From positions 930,001-994,000 of the forward strand of contig JAPDRO010000002.1 in the NCBI GenBank assembly GCA_030247885.1: a DNA stretch of 64,000 bases, written 5' to 3'. The first letter of the stretch is position 1, and every line of letters begins with the position of its first letter. Under the pieces are notes generated by a model, which was given only the letters and a program-made list of their open reading frames with translations, was not told the DNA's origin and searched no databases. Below are positions 46,606-60,064 of the stretch, in pieces. This stretch comes from Taxawa tesnikishii (nom. ined.). Taxonomy: Eukaryota; Ascomycota; Dothideomycetes; Dothideales. A program made the translations under genes and the position numbers.

Positions 46606-46966
46606 CGATTGATCCCCAAATTTCAGTTCTGCGTGCACGTTATGGTGTTGTTGCAAGGCAGCAACAAATTTACGGCTCTTCTACCCATATCGCAAGTTCG
46701 GAGACAACCGCTTCGAAATCCCCTACATATTATGGGTGCCTCTAAGATAAACGGAGCCATGACAGCCGAGCAGACTGCATCCTGCGTAAAGTTGGGTTCC
46801 ACTTGCAGTAGTACCTTACCGATTACCCGTAAACGCTATCATGAACTTTTGGTTGACCACCTGTAATTGCACACGAACGCTCGAGTTTGATCCTCGTGTG
46901 GATTCGCTTGATTGTCGTAAAAACGGAAACATATTCTGTCATATGCACATAGTTTGCTCCTGCTAT
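46606..46966. other. Convergent intergenic region, 361 bases
   Basis: 3' flanks of the secreted protein and the sulfhydrylase gene. Nothing else seen. Confidence 0.4.
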
Positions 46967-48693
<1,727 letters not shown>

Positions 48694-49610
48694 CTTGCGT
48701 ATGTGATCTCTCAGCAATTGCAGTCTAGATACGGGTCTTGTCATACAACAAGGCAAGAGAGCAGGAGAGTGTGAATGTAACAAGCAAGGATGCTCGCAAT
48801 GGAAAACAATGTGTTCCTTCGATCTGTACAACCCCACTCTACCCCACATCGCGCCATCAGGACCCTGGGCACGCGAGACGTGTGAGCGCGTCTCGGCAGA
48901 AAGGGATCGTTTGCTACCTTCCTGTTTGAGTGTATGCCTCCTGCTTTCTTCTTATTTGGGTGCTCGAGAAATATTCACTTCTTTCACACCTGTCATCACT
49001 GATCCTACCAAGCCACGCGTTACACAGGAAGGGGTTTAATTTATAGATAAATACATACATACCTACGTGCGCCCGCAGACACTGTCTTGGACAAGGTGAA
49101 CAGAAGCACCAACCTATAAGCCGCTGAAGAGTTCTGTACCAACCGGCTCGCAGAGGGATGTGAATTGCGGCAAGGAAATCCTGAAACTACTTGCTCAACG
49201 GGCCTGTTCTCATAACATCCTTTACTGTTGCTTGGCTTTCGACAGAATTGATGTATTATCGCATAGTCGATATCCGAACAGGACTTCACTACGGAAGATG
49301 CAGGCTTGTACATTCGTATGAAGCATTGGGACGCAATACAAGACAGTATGAGAGAAGCCATCCGGAAAACACAACGCGAGCTCATACCTAGTCAACAAAT
49401 TACGGCAGATGAGTCGCAGAGCCGCAGTATTCTCCTGCTCAAAACCAATGGGACCGATTCAACCCCGCGTCGTGTCGTGTTTCGCGTCGGCGTTCAACTG
49501 AACCGAGGCTGTCTGATCTGATTACCGGATTCGTCTTCCAGCGGTACATATTCAAATGTAAGTGCCCACCTTGTGCATGTTCGAGCTTTTACAGGAGACA
49601 CCACTCTAAC
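48694..49610. promoter_or_regulatory. Divergent promoter region, 917 bases
   Basis: Lies between the start codons of the sulfhydrylase and the cytochrome b5-acyl-CoA dehydrogenase. An in-frame upstream Met for the sulfhydrylase exists at 48744. No specific binding sites identified with confidence. Confidence 0.4.
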
Positions 49611-51391
49611 ATGCAGCCCAAGAACACAGACAGACAAATATCTCGCGAGGAAGTTGCGCAAAACTCATCAGAGGACTCCCTTTGGTTCGACAACCTTTAC
49701 TTCGTGTATTCCTAAGCCGCCCTAATCCTTTTCAACCGCAGGTGCATAGTAGATCATAAGGTCTATGACTTGACCGACTTCCTCGATGCACATCCCGGTG
49801 GCAGCGTCGTACTTCGGCAATTTGCCGGTCAAGATGCGACTACTGCCTTCTTCAACCTCCACCGCTATGAAGTTCTGCAGAAGTACGCCTCTCTGTGTAT
49901 CGGGGTCGTTGCCAACGAGTCCCCAGAAGTTGTAGACCCTAAGCCAGGCGACTTGAGCCCTGTGCCATACGCAGAACCGGCATGGCTTACGCCTCAGTTC
50001 AAGAGCCCATACTACAACGAGTCGCATAGGAAGTTCCGAAAAGGCCTGCGGGAGTTTGTGGATGCGGAGCTGAAGCAGGAGGCCCAAGAGAAGGAGGCGG
50101 ATGGCACATACATCAGCCAAAAGATGATTGACAAAATGGCGCAGAACGGTATGCTTGCCATGCGACTAGGGCCGGGAGAGCACCTGAGAGGTCGAACGTT
50201 ACCTGGCAGCATCAAGGGAGAGGAGTTCGTACGTGTGAACCTCTCATACTAAGCCATCTCTTATTCGTCAAAGATCCCGCTAACATTAGAGATACCAAGG
50301 ACTACTTCCACGACCTCATAACTTGCCAAGAGCTTGCAAGAGTTTTGTCGAGAGGCTACCAGGACGGAAACATGGCTGGCATGTCCATATCCCTGACGGC
50401 GGTGAGAAGCTGGATGAGGGACACTGCACTGAGGGAAAAGATTACCGAGGAATGCTTGAGTGGGAAGAAGAAGATGTGCCTTGCCATTACTGAAGCGTTT
50501 GCTGGCAGCGATGTTGCAGGGCTACAGACAACTGCAGAAAAGACGGCGGACGGCAAGCATTACGTGATCAACGGAACCAAGAAGTGGATCACAAACGGCA
50601 TGTTCAGCGATTACTTCGTGACTGGCTGCAGAACTGGGAAGGGCTTCAGCGTCATCCTGGTGCCTCGCTCGGAAGACGTTGAGACGAAGAAGATCAAGGT
50701 GGGTCGTTTCAGTTCCAGATGCGATAATCTTGGCTCATCTATCCCAGACAAGCTACTCCACGGCTGCCGCGACGGCTTTCGTGCAGTTCGATAACGTCAA
50801 GGTCCCGGTGAATTATCTGCTGGGTGAGGAGGACAAAGGTTTCATGGTGATCATGAGTAACTTTAACCATGAGCGATGGGCTATGGTCGCCGCGGTCGCA
50901 CGCTGGATGAGAGAAGTGACGACCGAGTGCATGAAATGGTGCAACCAGCGCATTGTATTTGGCAAACCCCTGAACCAGCAACCGGTAATGCGCGCGAAGT
51001 GAGTGACCACGCTATTCCGTCGCTCAAATTGGCCACAGCTGACATTCATCCAAGGTTGGCGCGTATGATTCAGCACACAGAAGCCACACAGGCCTGGCTC
51101 GAACAGATCACCTACCAGATGAACGAGATGTCCTACAAGCAGCAGAACATCCACCTCGGCGGTCCCATCGGGCTTCTCAAATCATTCGCGACAAGATGCG
51201 CACACGAGGTTGCGGACGATGCTACGAACGTCTTTGGTGGGCGTGGTATCACGCAAGGCGGCATGGGCAAGGTCGTCGAGCAGTTCCATCGCACGTACAA
51301 GTTTGATGCAATTCTAGGCGGCACCGAGGAGATCCTGGCCGATTTAGGCGTGAGGCAGGCGATGAGGCAAATGCCGAAGGCCATGTTATGA
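49611..51391 (+). CDS. Cytochrome b5-acyl-CoA dehydrogenase fusion
   Basis: Oxidises acyl-CoA with FAD, the fused b5 haem domain presumably taking the electrons. Exons 49611-49684, 49742-50228, 50300-50698, 50748-50998 and 51055-51391, all in phase; 515 residues. The b5 part (residues about 20-100) has both haem His ligands: HPGG and FNLHRYEVL. The dehydrogenase part shows [40 protein letters not shown] (FAD binding), [12 protein letters not shown] and, near the end, [19 protein letters not shown], where the Glu of the GGTEE motif is the usual position of the catalytic base. No obvious targeting sequence, so the compartment is unclear. The fusion is known in filamentous fungi. Confidence 0.93.
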
Positions 51392-51781
51392 TTTAGCGAG
51401 CCACGTGGAAGAAACAGCTCTCCACAATACCTACTTTCAAACAACCTCAAATGTATTGGATCGCACCTGTCGGAGAGACACCCAAAACATCAAAGTAAAT
51501 ACCAAGCTTAACAACGAAAAGTGTAAGTGTTTTCCAATCTTTCGAGCTCAACCACTAACTCGCCCTCCTCCTGTGCCTGCATTCATCATCCGCTCAGTCG
51601 CTAGTCGTATAGGACTCATAGATAACACTTTGTGCATCGGTGCTTAGCCCCAGAAGCGCGAAAGGTGGTGTGAACATAGAGAAACATACGGCTAAAAGCA
51701 ATGCACAAGCATGAATACTGATCCATCACGGGTCATGATTTAACAAGCAACAAAACCAAATTTACTGGGCATCCTGTTGGC
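51392..51781. other. Convergent intergenic region, 390 bases
   Basis: 3' flanks of the dehydrogenase and dehalogenase genes. Nothing else seen. Confidence 0.4.
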
Positions 51782-52662
51782 TCAAGAGGGATTCGGCACC
51801 GCGTCACCCGCCTCCCTCTGCACCTCCCCTTCACAACCACAGCCGGATCCTGGCCTTCGCCCTTTACCTCCGGCGGAACTTCATCGCCACTTCCTCCATC
51901 TGCCCAAGCTTTGTCGACAATATCAGCAAGCTCGGCTAGACTTTCGACTTTAAGCTTGTACCCATACTCCTGCCCACCTTCCTTCCCATCCGCGGGCCTC
52001 TCACCCATGACGCCCTTACGGTCGACCCAAACGCTCGTCAACCCAAATTTCTTGGCCGGCGCATGATCGTGGAACAGACTCTGCGCCGCGTGGCACAGCT
52101 GTTCCTTGCTCGCGCCGAAATCGGTTTTGATGTGCTCGAGCAGGTACTCGAAGTTGCGCGGGTCGGGCTTGTAGCTGCCGACGTCCTCGGCCGTATAGAT
52201 GGCGTCGAAGTGCAGGCCCTCGAGCGGCCCGGCATTGGTTTGGCTGAAGGAGCCGCGGTCGATGTTGGAGAGTGGCACCAGCTTGTAGTGCTTCCCCAGC
52301 CGCTTCGTTGCTTTTACAGAGTCAGGGAATGCTGGCCAGGTGCCTAGACTATCACCGAAGGCCTTTGCAGCGGAGTTCACTTGCTCTTCGGATAGCTTGG
52401 ACGGCACAACGTTGAGGTCCTTGGCGTAGCGTTGGAGACATCTTTCTTGGATCTGGGCTTGTTTGAGCGTGGGTGTCTCTGACTGAACAGCACGTTCGTA
52501 ATTTTCAAAGTTTTCGAGGACCTCTTTGCGTGTGGATGGGAGGTAGGGGCCCAAAGGGGATGACGTCAGGTTGTTGTAGATGCCCGACTCCCAATCGATG
52601 AGCGTACCGTAGATGTCGAAGGAGAGGACAGTAAAATCTTTCCAAGGAATGGTGGAAGACAT
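51782..52662 (-). CDS. Haloacid dehalogenase-like hydrolase, type II
   Basis: HAD-superfamily hydrolase close to L-2-haloacid dehalogenases; natural substrate in fungi unknown. Single exon, about 293 residues. Motif I is SFDIYGTLIDWE (nucleophile Asp, DxYGT form typical of type II dehalogenases), motif II PLSNIDR, motif III the Lys in GSYKPDPRNF, motif IV near HAAQSLFHDHAPAK; HDHAPAKKFGLTSVWVDR is a type II hallmark. The frame as read runs to 51733 with an odd basic tail; if one G is missing at 51826-51829, the chain ends EVQREAGDAVPNPS with a stop at 51782, which I prefer. Start MSSTIPWKDF is well placed. Confidence 0.88.
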
Positions 52663-53523
52663 GCTGTGGTGTGTTTTGACGCCTATGGAGAAATAACTGG
52701 AAAGGCAACCGTTCAGAGGCTAGATTCCTGTCTTTCTAGAACAATATCTCGGTCGATATATGTTTAAGGTGACTCAAGTAAGCTCCGATGATGGAAAGAC
52801 TAAGCAGCTGATCGCCTGTTTGATCTGTCCAACGGAATGAAGGAATTGATGTTGGAGGGGTTGGCCGGAAAGAGGGGTCTATATATGCATGGGCAGCTCT
52901 ACCAAACTCTATTGGAGATACATCATTATTTCGACTAATCTGGAAATCCTGGGGCGTATGTCAATGTCGGCTTGGCAGACCCACAGGTCAAAGGAAGGAC
53001 GTCAGCGGTCTTTTGAGTTTCAATGCGACCACTACATTGAGAATGGTCGTAGTAGTGCGGGCGAGTATTCAAAAGAAATTATAGTGAGTATGAAACGGCG
53101 AGTCTATGTGGTTCACTGCTTCTTCGTTTGGCGCCTTGAGCCATGCATTCAGGTGCAATCTGTCGTTAATATGACACGACTGGATGTTCCCTTCCTACAG
53201 CCATATAGGTTTGACACATGATATGCGTACTGGTATCAAAACTGACTCCACAACGGTCAGGCCCAGCTTTCTTTCGAAGTTCACCTTTCCTTCTCATGTA
53301 AAGCGTATACCGGTACTTGTCCGTCGATCTCCGTGGACTCACCGGCGGGATCACACGCCTCATACAGCATACCACAGGACTCTCACCGGGCATTAAAGTG
53401 CAAGATAACCGTGGATGGCGAGCCGGAAGGGTACAAAAACTCGAGGACGTAATGCTTTTCAACGAAGAAATGCATTCTGGATGCATATAAACTACGAATG
53501 CTAAATTTGTCCCTGCTCATCCC
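52663..53523. other. Intergenic, 861 bases
   Basis: Promoter of the dehalogenase gene and 3' flank of EMP24 (both minus strand). A TATATATG stretch lies at 52880-52887. Short ORFs look random. Confidence 0.4.
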
Positions 53524-54364
53524 TTACACCACGCGCTTGACCTGCAAGTCTGTTAGCCCTGCCGCGACAATGGTTTACGAAGGTACCATCATACCTCAAA
53601 AAGCGCTTGAGCCACCAGACCTGGAAGATACCCTCGCCGAGCAAGACACCGAGTTGGAAGATGCTCCACCACTTGACTCTCGCGTTCGTGCTCTCTGCCG
53701 TGTTCCTGTGGGTCCTCTCCCTGACCACGATGTAGCTCTGCTCGTCCTTGACCTGGGCCAACAGCTCGGCTAGTTGCCTGACCTCCTTCTCCAGCGGGTC
53801 TTGCGGGGCCTCACTCTCTGGGACGTAGACGATTCCGTGGACGTTGAAGGACACTTCTTTGGTGTTGGCGGACCAGTGCTCGTTGCTGAAACAGTATGTG
53901 TAGCGGCCGTCCATGGAAGCTGTGAAGGAATGGTCTCCGCTGCTGACGGTGCGCTCGTGGATTTGATAGGCGTTGGCTGGGTTTTGGATCTGTAGTTGGG
54001 CTAGTCAGCTTGTGTATATCTGAATGGGTGTTGCTAGACTTCGTTGATCTCGGAAGCCTCCTGAACTTGCTATCAGGTGCAGGAGCAGGTGCAGGTGCAG
54101 GACAGAGTTGAAGATGCTCCGCCAGCAACTCTCCGTGGAATCAAGACTGCATAAGTGAATTGTACGCACCCAGAAGTCAATGTCCAGATTTCCGCTGCCG
54201 CCAAACTCCCTGTCACCAACTTGAAACGTCACGGTCATCTTATCATCTGCATGGAGCTGCTCATGGAAACATTCGCGGGAGTGAGCCTTCAGGTTGATGT
54301 TGTGGGCGGACGCGAGGGCGAGGAAGCCGCAGAGCGCGGCGTACAGCATTGTGAGAATCGCCAT
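53524..54364 (-). CDS. EMP24: p24 cargo receptor, Emp24 (p24-beta) type
   Basis: Type I membrane protein of COPII/COPI vesicles cycling between ER and Golgi, linked to GPI-anchored cargo. Exons 54364-54170, 53989-53595 and 53541-53524; about 202 residues. Signal peptide MAILTMLYAALCGFLALASAH; GOLD domain with the two Cys of SRECFHEQ and RYTYCFSNEHW; coiled coil EKEVRQLAELLAQVKDEQ; then the membrane span SIFQLGVLLGEGIFQVWWL. The frame is one base short in the T5 run (minus strand) at 53598-53602. Restored, the tail reads KRFFEVKRVV, the FF and VV coat-binding signature of p24-beta, with the last five residues on an 18-base exon. The first intron contains a GGTGCA-type repeat. Confidence 0.92.
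54068..54102. repeat. CAGGTG/CAGGAG hexamer array in EMP24 intron 1
   Basis: About five imperfect CAGGTG-type units on the plus strand inside intron 1. A cleaner array of the same hexamer (other strand) lies at 60291-60320. Confidence 0.8.
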
Positions 54365-55887
54365 GCTTCCAGTTGCGGATAGACAATATGGTACAGACTT
54401 GCTGACTTGGGTGTAGTGTGCGGAATGGATTGTTGCTTGCTGCTTCACTGCTCGCTGGCAATCTTGGCATTCCCGACAACTTTCAGGGTTCACGGTTCGG
54501 AAAGGGGAATCGCCTATCGCCTAATCAGGCAAGCGCATGTTCTGAATGCCTGTCTTCCGTACGCAAAACCAGTTGCACAATCATCACGAGCAAGCGGAAT
54601 CAAGCTTTGTCTGTAGCATAGCGTGAATGGAATAGAGCTATATGGATTCGTCCGCATGCTTCGCTAGGTACGAGTAGTAAATACAGAAATAAAAGAGATC
54701 CCTAGGTAGTTTTAGCCGATAGGGCATGCGGACCCTGGGGATGTCGACTTCATCCCATCCTGCTCCATTCTTAACCCCATCAAGGACTGTATGCCCGCTG
54801 TTCAGTGCAGCTGAAGTACATGCCACGTTCCCACATACATTGTCCAGGCCTGTTTCTCTCATGCTTGGAAGTCCATCCTGTTCTAAGCTGGGACAGACCA
54901 ACTAAAGCATCCGAATCCCGGAATGGACGGAACAGTCATCACACTTGGTTCTGGTTCCCACTTGTTTGCCTGCAGCAGGTGCGGCAAGATGCTTGCTTGT
55001 ACAAAGCGCAGCGAACCCGAAGTATACCGCGCAGGACTTCCGGGGCCTCCTCGTTACCTCGGATCAGGCCAGACCTCCTGTCGATATTGGATGGATCCAG
55101 TCCAAGCCAGCTCAATGCCACGGGAACAGGAACGGGAGCCTGACCAGTTCTCCGAGTGCCAGAATACCGGATCGACGTGATACCGACAAGAGGAGAGGGT
55201 GACCGCAGCTACGGGCTCACCTCTCGTAGCGATCCCCATCTGGCTCTGCATCGATAGTGAGACGGTCACTAGGACTCTGCGTGCACCCTCTCCTTGACAC
55301 TTGGGGTGTGCTCAGAGGCGATCCGTACTGAAACAAAGGGAGAGAGGCTATACAACTGAAAGTCGCATCCTGGCCAGCAGCACGCCGTGATCAACAAGCG
55401 GGCCCATCGTGCTGCGTGTTTTGAAGACCTGATAGCAGACATCTCTAAGTCAAACTTGTTTGCCTCCGGACGCCTGACTAACATTCAGACAAGCATTGCT
55501 TTCTGAAGAGGCAAGGAAAGAACATTCAACCTACACAAAGAACTGCGTCATCGACAACACCTGTTGAGTTCGGCCGTGCAAACAAATGGACAAAACATGC
55601 CGCAGCGCTTGACGTCAAGACAATTAAGGCTCCGGAGGAACAGAACTGCTTAGGACTACGACCGAGAGTTTCCTGCATCTCCAACTTGAGGGAAAGAATC
55701 AACAACTGCATCGCGGCTCCTTCTTGTTCAATCCATCCTGTTCACGGCGCATACGACGGCCAAAGGTAGGTGAGATGGATGGCTGAGCTGAGGGCTCGAT
55801 GCCCTGCCGGCCGTCGCGGAAAGCTCCGCCAAATCACAAGCTGCCGCGGAACGAGGGCGGGCTGCCCTTAGCCTATTTATTTCCCTA

Positions 55888-56005
55888 AAATTCAGCCATC
55901 AGCATCAACCCGGCCTTATGGCGTAGGCGCAGGCATCGCAGCACCCCACTGCGACGCCTGTGGTGGCCGCGTAGAGGCCGGGTTCGATCCCTACTCAGGG
56001 ATCCC
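55888..56005 (+). other. tRNA-like element 1 (box B and hairpin)
   Basis: Starts AAAATTCAGCCATCAGCATC, passes ATGGCGTAGGCG (box A-like), then a 12-base stem with one mismatch (55930-55941 with 55949-55960, loop CACCCCA), and reaches GGTTCGATCCC (55981-55991), a good box B. It does not fold as a standard tRNA in my reading. A tRNA-derived SINE or tRNA relic would explain it. Confidence 0.35.
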
Positions 56006-56479
56006 AAGTAAAACCCCTTATAGGCCAGTGCTCCCAACCCTCTTGGGTTGGGCGTCCTGTCCCAGTGGTGGACGTTCCTTTCCTGCCACTGGAGGCACTG
56101 GAGGGGTTTTCTTGAGCCTCGAGCGGCTGGCCACCGCTCGGGGCGGTTCTTTTGCACTTTTCCATTGCGCTTTTGCTATTCGTGCTAGTTTTTGATTGCT
56201 CGCTCGCATGGCCTCCCTTTTTCACATTTGTCTGATTGTTAAACACGTTTAGCTCCTCGCTCGCCGCGCCATGAGCCGTAAGCACCGCCGCACGACTCAA
56301 GTATCGCACACCGTCCCCACCCAAGCAGCATCACCGGAGACGAAACCAAGCAAAACGAGTCAACAACATCGGTATGAGGATCATGACTAGCATCTGGGAA
56401 TGCAAGATTGATGCTGTCGCTGTTTGCATAGTCTTTCGTGGAGGGAGACTGACAACTCTTGGAGTTATTTAATTATCAG

Positions 56480-56605
56480 AAATTCAGCTCTCAGCATCTG
56501 GATCGGTCGGATGGTGAAGGCGTCGCGACAAGGCCGCCCTGCTCAGCGGGCTCTAGAAAGGCTGGTGTTGAACCGGTCCTTCACCCCCGTTCGATCCGGA
56601 CCCCT
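56480..56605 (+). other. tRNA-like element 2, related to element 1
   Basis: Begins AAATTCAGCTCTCAGCATC, nearly the same opening as element 1, then ATGGTGAAGGCG (box A-like) and GTTCGATCC (56589-56597, box B core). Its possible acceptor ends, GGTCGGA and TCCGGACC, are complementary apart from one base. Either a damaged type II tRNA gene or a second copy of a tRNA-derived repeat. Confidence 0.35.
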
Positions 56606-57388
56606 CGCCATTTAGCACCTTCCATTTTTAATGCCATCTACTCCTGCCATTTATACCGCCATCTACTGGAGCCATATGAATGACTATTTTTGCCATTGCT
56701 TGCATCCAGTTTTTCATTGTCCTCTTTTTCCTGGCTTTTCCAGCGGATCTTCCTCCTTTTCATGTCCCTTGTGTATGGTCTTTGTTCAGACGATCTCTGG
56801 CTCGCATCGCATGCGCGCGTAATCCCATGGCCGCTTGCAGCGAGAGCGTAGAGACGTCAAACGAACGATATCAACGAGCGTGGTGATACCAAGCATCCTA
56901 CCCGGTATCTTTGCAGAGTGAGTGCGCTCTGCACTCTTTTTCGTCGTAGGCTTGATGAACTGCACTGTTCTAAGTTTTTCCGTCGGCTCCTTGTGTTGCT
57001 TCCCATCCTGAACTTGGTTGAACATGCAGTGTGAACGAACGTCACTCAAGCAGATATCGTAACCTCTCCATTCAAAAACGTCTTCGCATCGCAGTTTCTG
57101 TCTGCTCACAACTGACAGCCGTATTGTGAGGCTTAGCAGAAAGCTGAGCAAGAGCTCACGAAGGCGAGCTTGCTTCACTTTGTTGATTCGTAGCCACTTC
57201 ACGTGCCTGGTTCATCATCCACTACATGGACGACAACAAGCACGTAAACAAACAGTCAGTTCTGCTGCCTGTCGCCATTGACTTACACTCGGACAGACGT
57301 TCTAATTCGGACGGGATAGATGAGAGAACTGTGTCGCAGTTTGTCAAATCCTTTCAAAACCGCAATACGAACCGCTCAATACGCCAAA

Positions 57389-58271
57389 ATGCATCCGAAG
57401 AAAACCGACATCCCAAAGATCTCCCTCTTTGACGTCTTCATCGGCAAGGGCAGGACCATCCGCGGCAACCCAGGTCCGCTCGGAGTGAGTATGGCCACTT
57501 CTCACCTCACTCCATCGCAGAACAAATACATGATCAAACGGACGCTTAGCACCTCACAGTTCCCATTCCTCAACGCCGGCACACCTCGCCAATCCACCTC
57601 CTCAGTCAACAAACCCAAGGACGGCGGCGGCGGCAACAGAAACGGCAACGGCTCCTCGTCCAAGACGAACGGCAACGGTGGTGACAAAGCAGACAAGGAA
57701 GGTGACGGCGGGCCCGGCCCTAACAGAATGGACGACTTCACCGCCGAGCAGGACGCAAAGCTCCTCGAGATGAAAGCGCAGAACAAGTCGTGGAAGGATA
57801 TCGAGACCGAGCTCGGCAAGCCCAAACACGTGCTACAGAAGCGGTTCAAGGAGACCAAGCCTGCGAGCGAGGACGCGGCGAAGAAGGCGGAAGAAGGCAA
57901 GAAGAAGGCCGAAGAGAACAAGAAGAGGGCCGAGGAGGGCAAAGACGAAGCCGCCGCGGCAAAGAAGGGGAAGGAGGGAAAGGAGAAAGCGAAGAAGAAG
58001 GAAGAGGAGGAGGAGGAGAAAAAAGAAGAAGAAGGAAGGAGGGGGCGACGGGAAGGAGGAGCAGGAGGGGAGAAAGTTCACGTTGGAGGAATGGGCCACG
58101 CTTACAGAAGACGACGTGTTCACGTACGAAGATCTCAAGGCCCTGGCGGACATTTTCTCGCTGGACGAGGAACAGCGCTGGATCCGCGTCGCGAGCAAGT
58201 TCTACGGACTCACGGGCCGGCGCATGGATCCGGGGGACATCAAGGACAAGTTTGAGAAGGTGCTGGAGTGA
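57389..58271 (+). CDS. SANT/Myb-like domain protein
   Basis: About 290 residues; I chose the Met at 57389 (MHPKKTDIPKISLFDVFIGKG), with 57320 as alternative. The N-terminal half is Gly/Asn/Ser-rich (GGGGNRNGNGSSS). DDFTAEQDAKLLEMKAQNKSWKDIETELGK is a SANT/Myb-like helix-turn-helix with the usual spaced Trp and Leu residues. A very Lys/Glu/Ala-rich helix follows, then a second compact region, WATLTEDDVFTYEDLKALADIFSLDEEQRW. The frame changes within the purine tract at about 58020-58060, here by +1 (or two missing bases), unlike the other breaks in the window. Likely nuclear; no partner suggested by context. Confidence 0.7.
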
Positions 58272-58774
58272 GGAGGCTACGTGGAGCACAGGTTGGGGGC
58301 TTTGCGCGGAAGGAGGGTGAGAGGTTGGGTTGCCGTCCAGAGCCCCTTCTAAGGAGAGGAAAGAGATGAATAAAGTGGTAACCTCGTTCATTCTGAATGG
58401 ACTGCGAAAAGGATGACCGGCGAGGGTGCATGCGCTTCTATGCCGGATGGGAAATTCAATCTCAGCTCACAGAAAACCGTGCATGCTTGCTTGCCTGGAA
58501 AAGGGGAAGAATTGTCACACTCACGAGCGGGTCTCGCAGTTGGCGCGCGGACAGCAAAACGAAAGGTTCAAAAATGAAGCCTATGTTACACCTCACTCAA
58601 CGTTTTCGATTCTCCGCAGCACTCCTCTTCATGCGCGGTGTCCGTATCAACTCCATCCTGAATGTGGTCTTGTTCCATTGCAATCCAACGCCTCTTTTAT
58701 GCTACGAAAAGGAGAAGCTTGACCTGAGCCTCTCGTTCTGGTTGATATGCCTGCCCCCTTAGAGTTGACCAAGT
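58272..58774. other. Convergent intergenic region, 503 bases
   Basis: 3' flanks of the SANT and SURF4 genes. Overlapping short ORFs at 58397-58762 look random. Confidence 0.4.
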
Positions 58775-60064
58775 CTAGTAGACCTTCTTCTTCTCGTCCA
58801 CACTGAACTGTCCTGGACCCATATTGACCAGCAGGAGGAGACCACCACTATGAACGAGGTCAGCGGACGGTCAATGAATTGGGAAACAACAGAATAACTT
58901 ACACAATAGAGAGGATCTGGAAAAAGTCGTACTTGGCAAAGTCCTTGTGGGGGTGGTTGTGGTGGAGCTGCAAGACAATCAATCTCTTGGTCTATCTAAC
59001 CTTCCTCATCCACCGAAAAGAAGGCCTTCAAAGGGAGGCAAAACTTACCGTCCAGAAGTTGTTAACGAGCAAGTTGAAGATGCTCAGAATCATGACGAGA
59101 ATAATGGCACTCCACTTTGCCTTGAAGCCCACAACAACCATGACGCAAGCGACGGCACCAACCAGGATGACAAGCACGCGCCAGAAGCTCCAGTCGCCGG
59201 CAAAGACAAAGCCGACGAAGAGGAAGATCAGCAGCACGCGGCCGGCCAACTGGAAGTACATCTTGCGGTCCTTCTCGTCAATCTGCGGCAGACCGGCTGG
59301 CGCGAACCGCTTGCGCACCCACGAATCCGACAGTACCATCAGAAGTCCGCCCATAACGGACAGGTTGCGCAGGAAGAAGTTGAGGTCGAAGATCAGGCCG
59401 TAACCGAGCGCTTGTGTGATGACGACGCCGATGAGGCCGAAGACGGCATATTCACTGTGCTTGCGGATGATGATCATAAGAGAGGAGGCAGTCATGGCGA
59501 GGACGTTGGCAATGAGGAAGAGGTGTGTGATTCCGGTAGGAACTGGAGAGCAGAGTCAGCGGAGGCTCCTAAGACGGGCGCAATGCAGGATTGGAAAAGA
59601 GCTTACTGTGTCTGTAATCGTGCAAGTAGGTGAGCTGATCGCTCCATTGTGTGATGATTCGTAGGGCGTCTTCGAGGAAAGTAACGACGATTAGGAAGCG
59701 GCCAATTGCCGGGAGGTACCTGATGGAGGAGAAGAGTCAGCCCTCTGTTGTATGAAGGGTCCCGAAGGTATTTCTTGACAATGGCTACGCCTTGACCGCC
59801 CATTCCACCCGGCTTTTTCCACGCTGGACAGCAATGACTTGGGCCACAGCGCGACCACGCAAACGACAGTCTCGCAGACGGGTATTTGACGTACGGCTTC
59901 ACAGGATCCGACAGGGTATCGAGCCAATCCTCAATCTTGCTGGTCTGTTCCCGGATAGCATCCAAGGGACTGGGGTCGTTGGTAGCATCGGCCCTGCTCG
60001 GTCCTCCGAAGGTGTTCTGGTTCCCACCGAGATGGTATCCTGCTGTCCCTCTGATCTGGGCCAT
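58775..60064 (-). CDS. ERV29: SURF4/Erv29 ER cargo receptor
   Basis: Multi-span membrane protein that loads soluble secretory proteins into COPII vesicles. Exons start at 60064 and 59722 and continue to a last exon ending at 58775; all junctions in phase and no break seen. Soluble N-terminus (PLDAIREQTSKIEDWLDTLSDPVKP), then YLPAIGRFLIVVTFLEDALRI, QWSDQLTYLHDYR and HIPTGITHLFLIANVLAMTASSLM. The large exon (59533-59050) gives SEYAVFGLIGVVITQALGYG and GGLLMVLSDSWVRKRFA. The last exon gives LSIVGGLLLLVNMGPGQFSVDEKKKVY; the KKKVY end is the dilysine-type retrieval signal of this family. Rab11, Emp24 and this gene make three secretory-traffic genes in one window. Confidence 0.95.

Larger units (their letters stand above)
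54365..57388. other. Gene-poor region, 3.0 kb
   Basis: Largest gene-free stretch in the window. No ORF here shows conserved sequence, domains or a workable exon chain. It holds two tRNA-like elements (listed) and ordinary-looking unique DNA. Promoters of EMP24 and the SANT gene lie at the two ends. A non-coding RNA or decayed insertion is possible; nothing in the sequence proves it. Confidence 0.45.
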
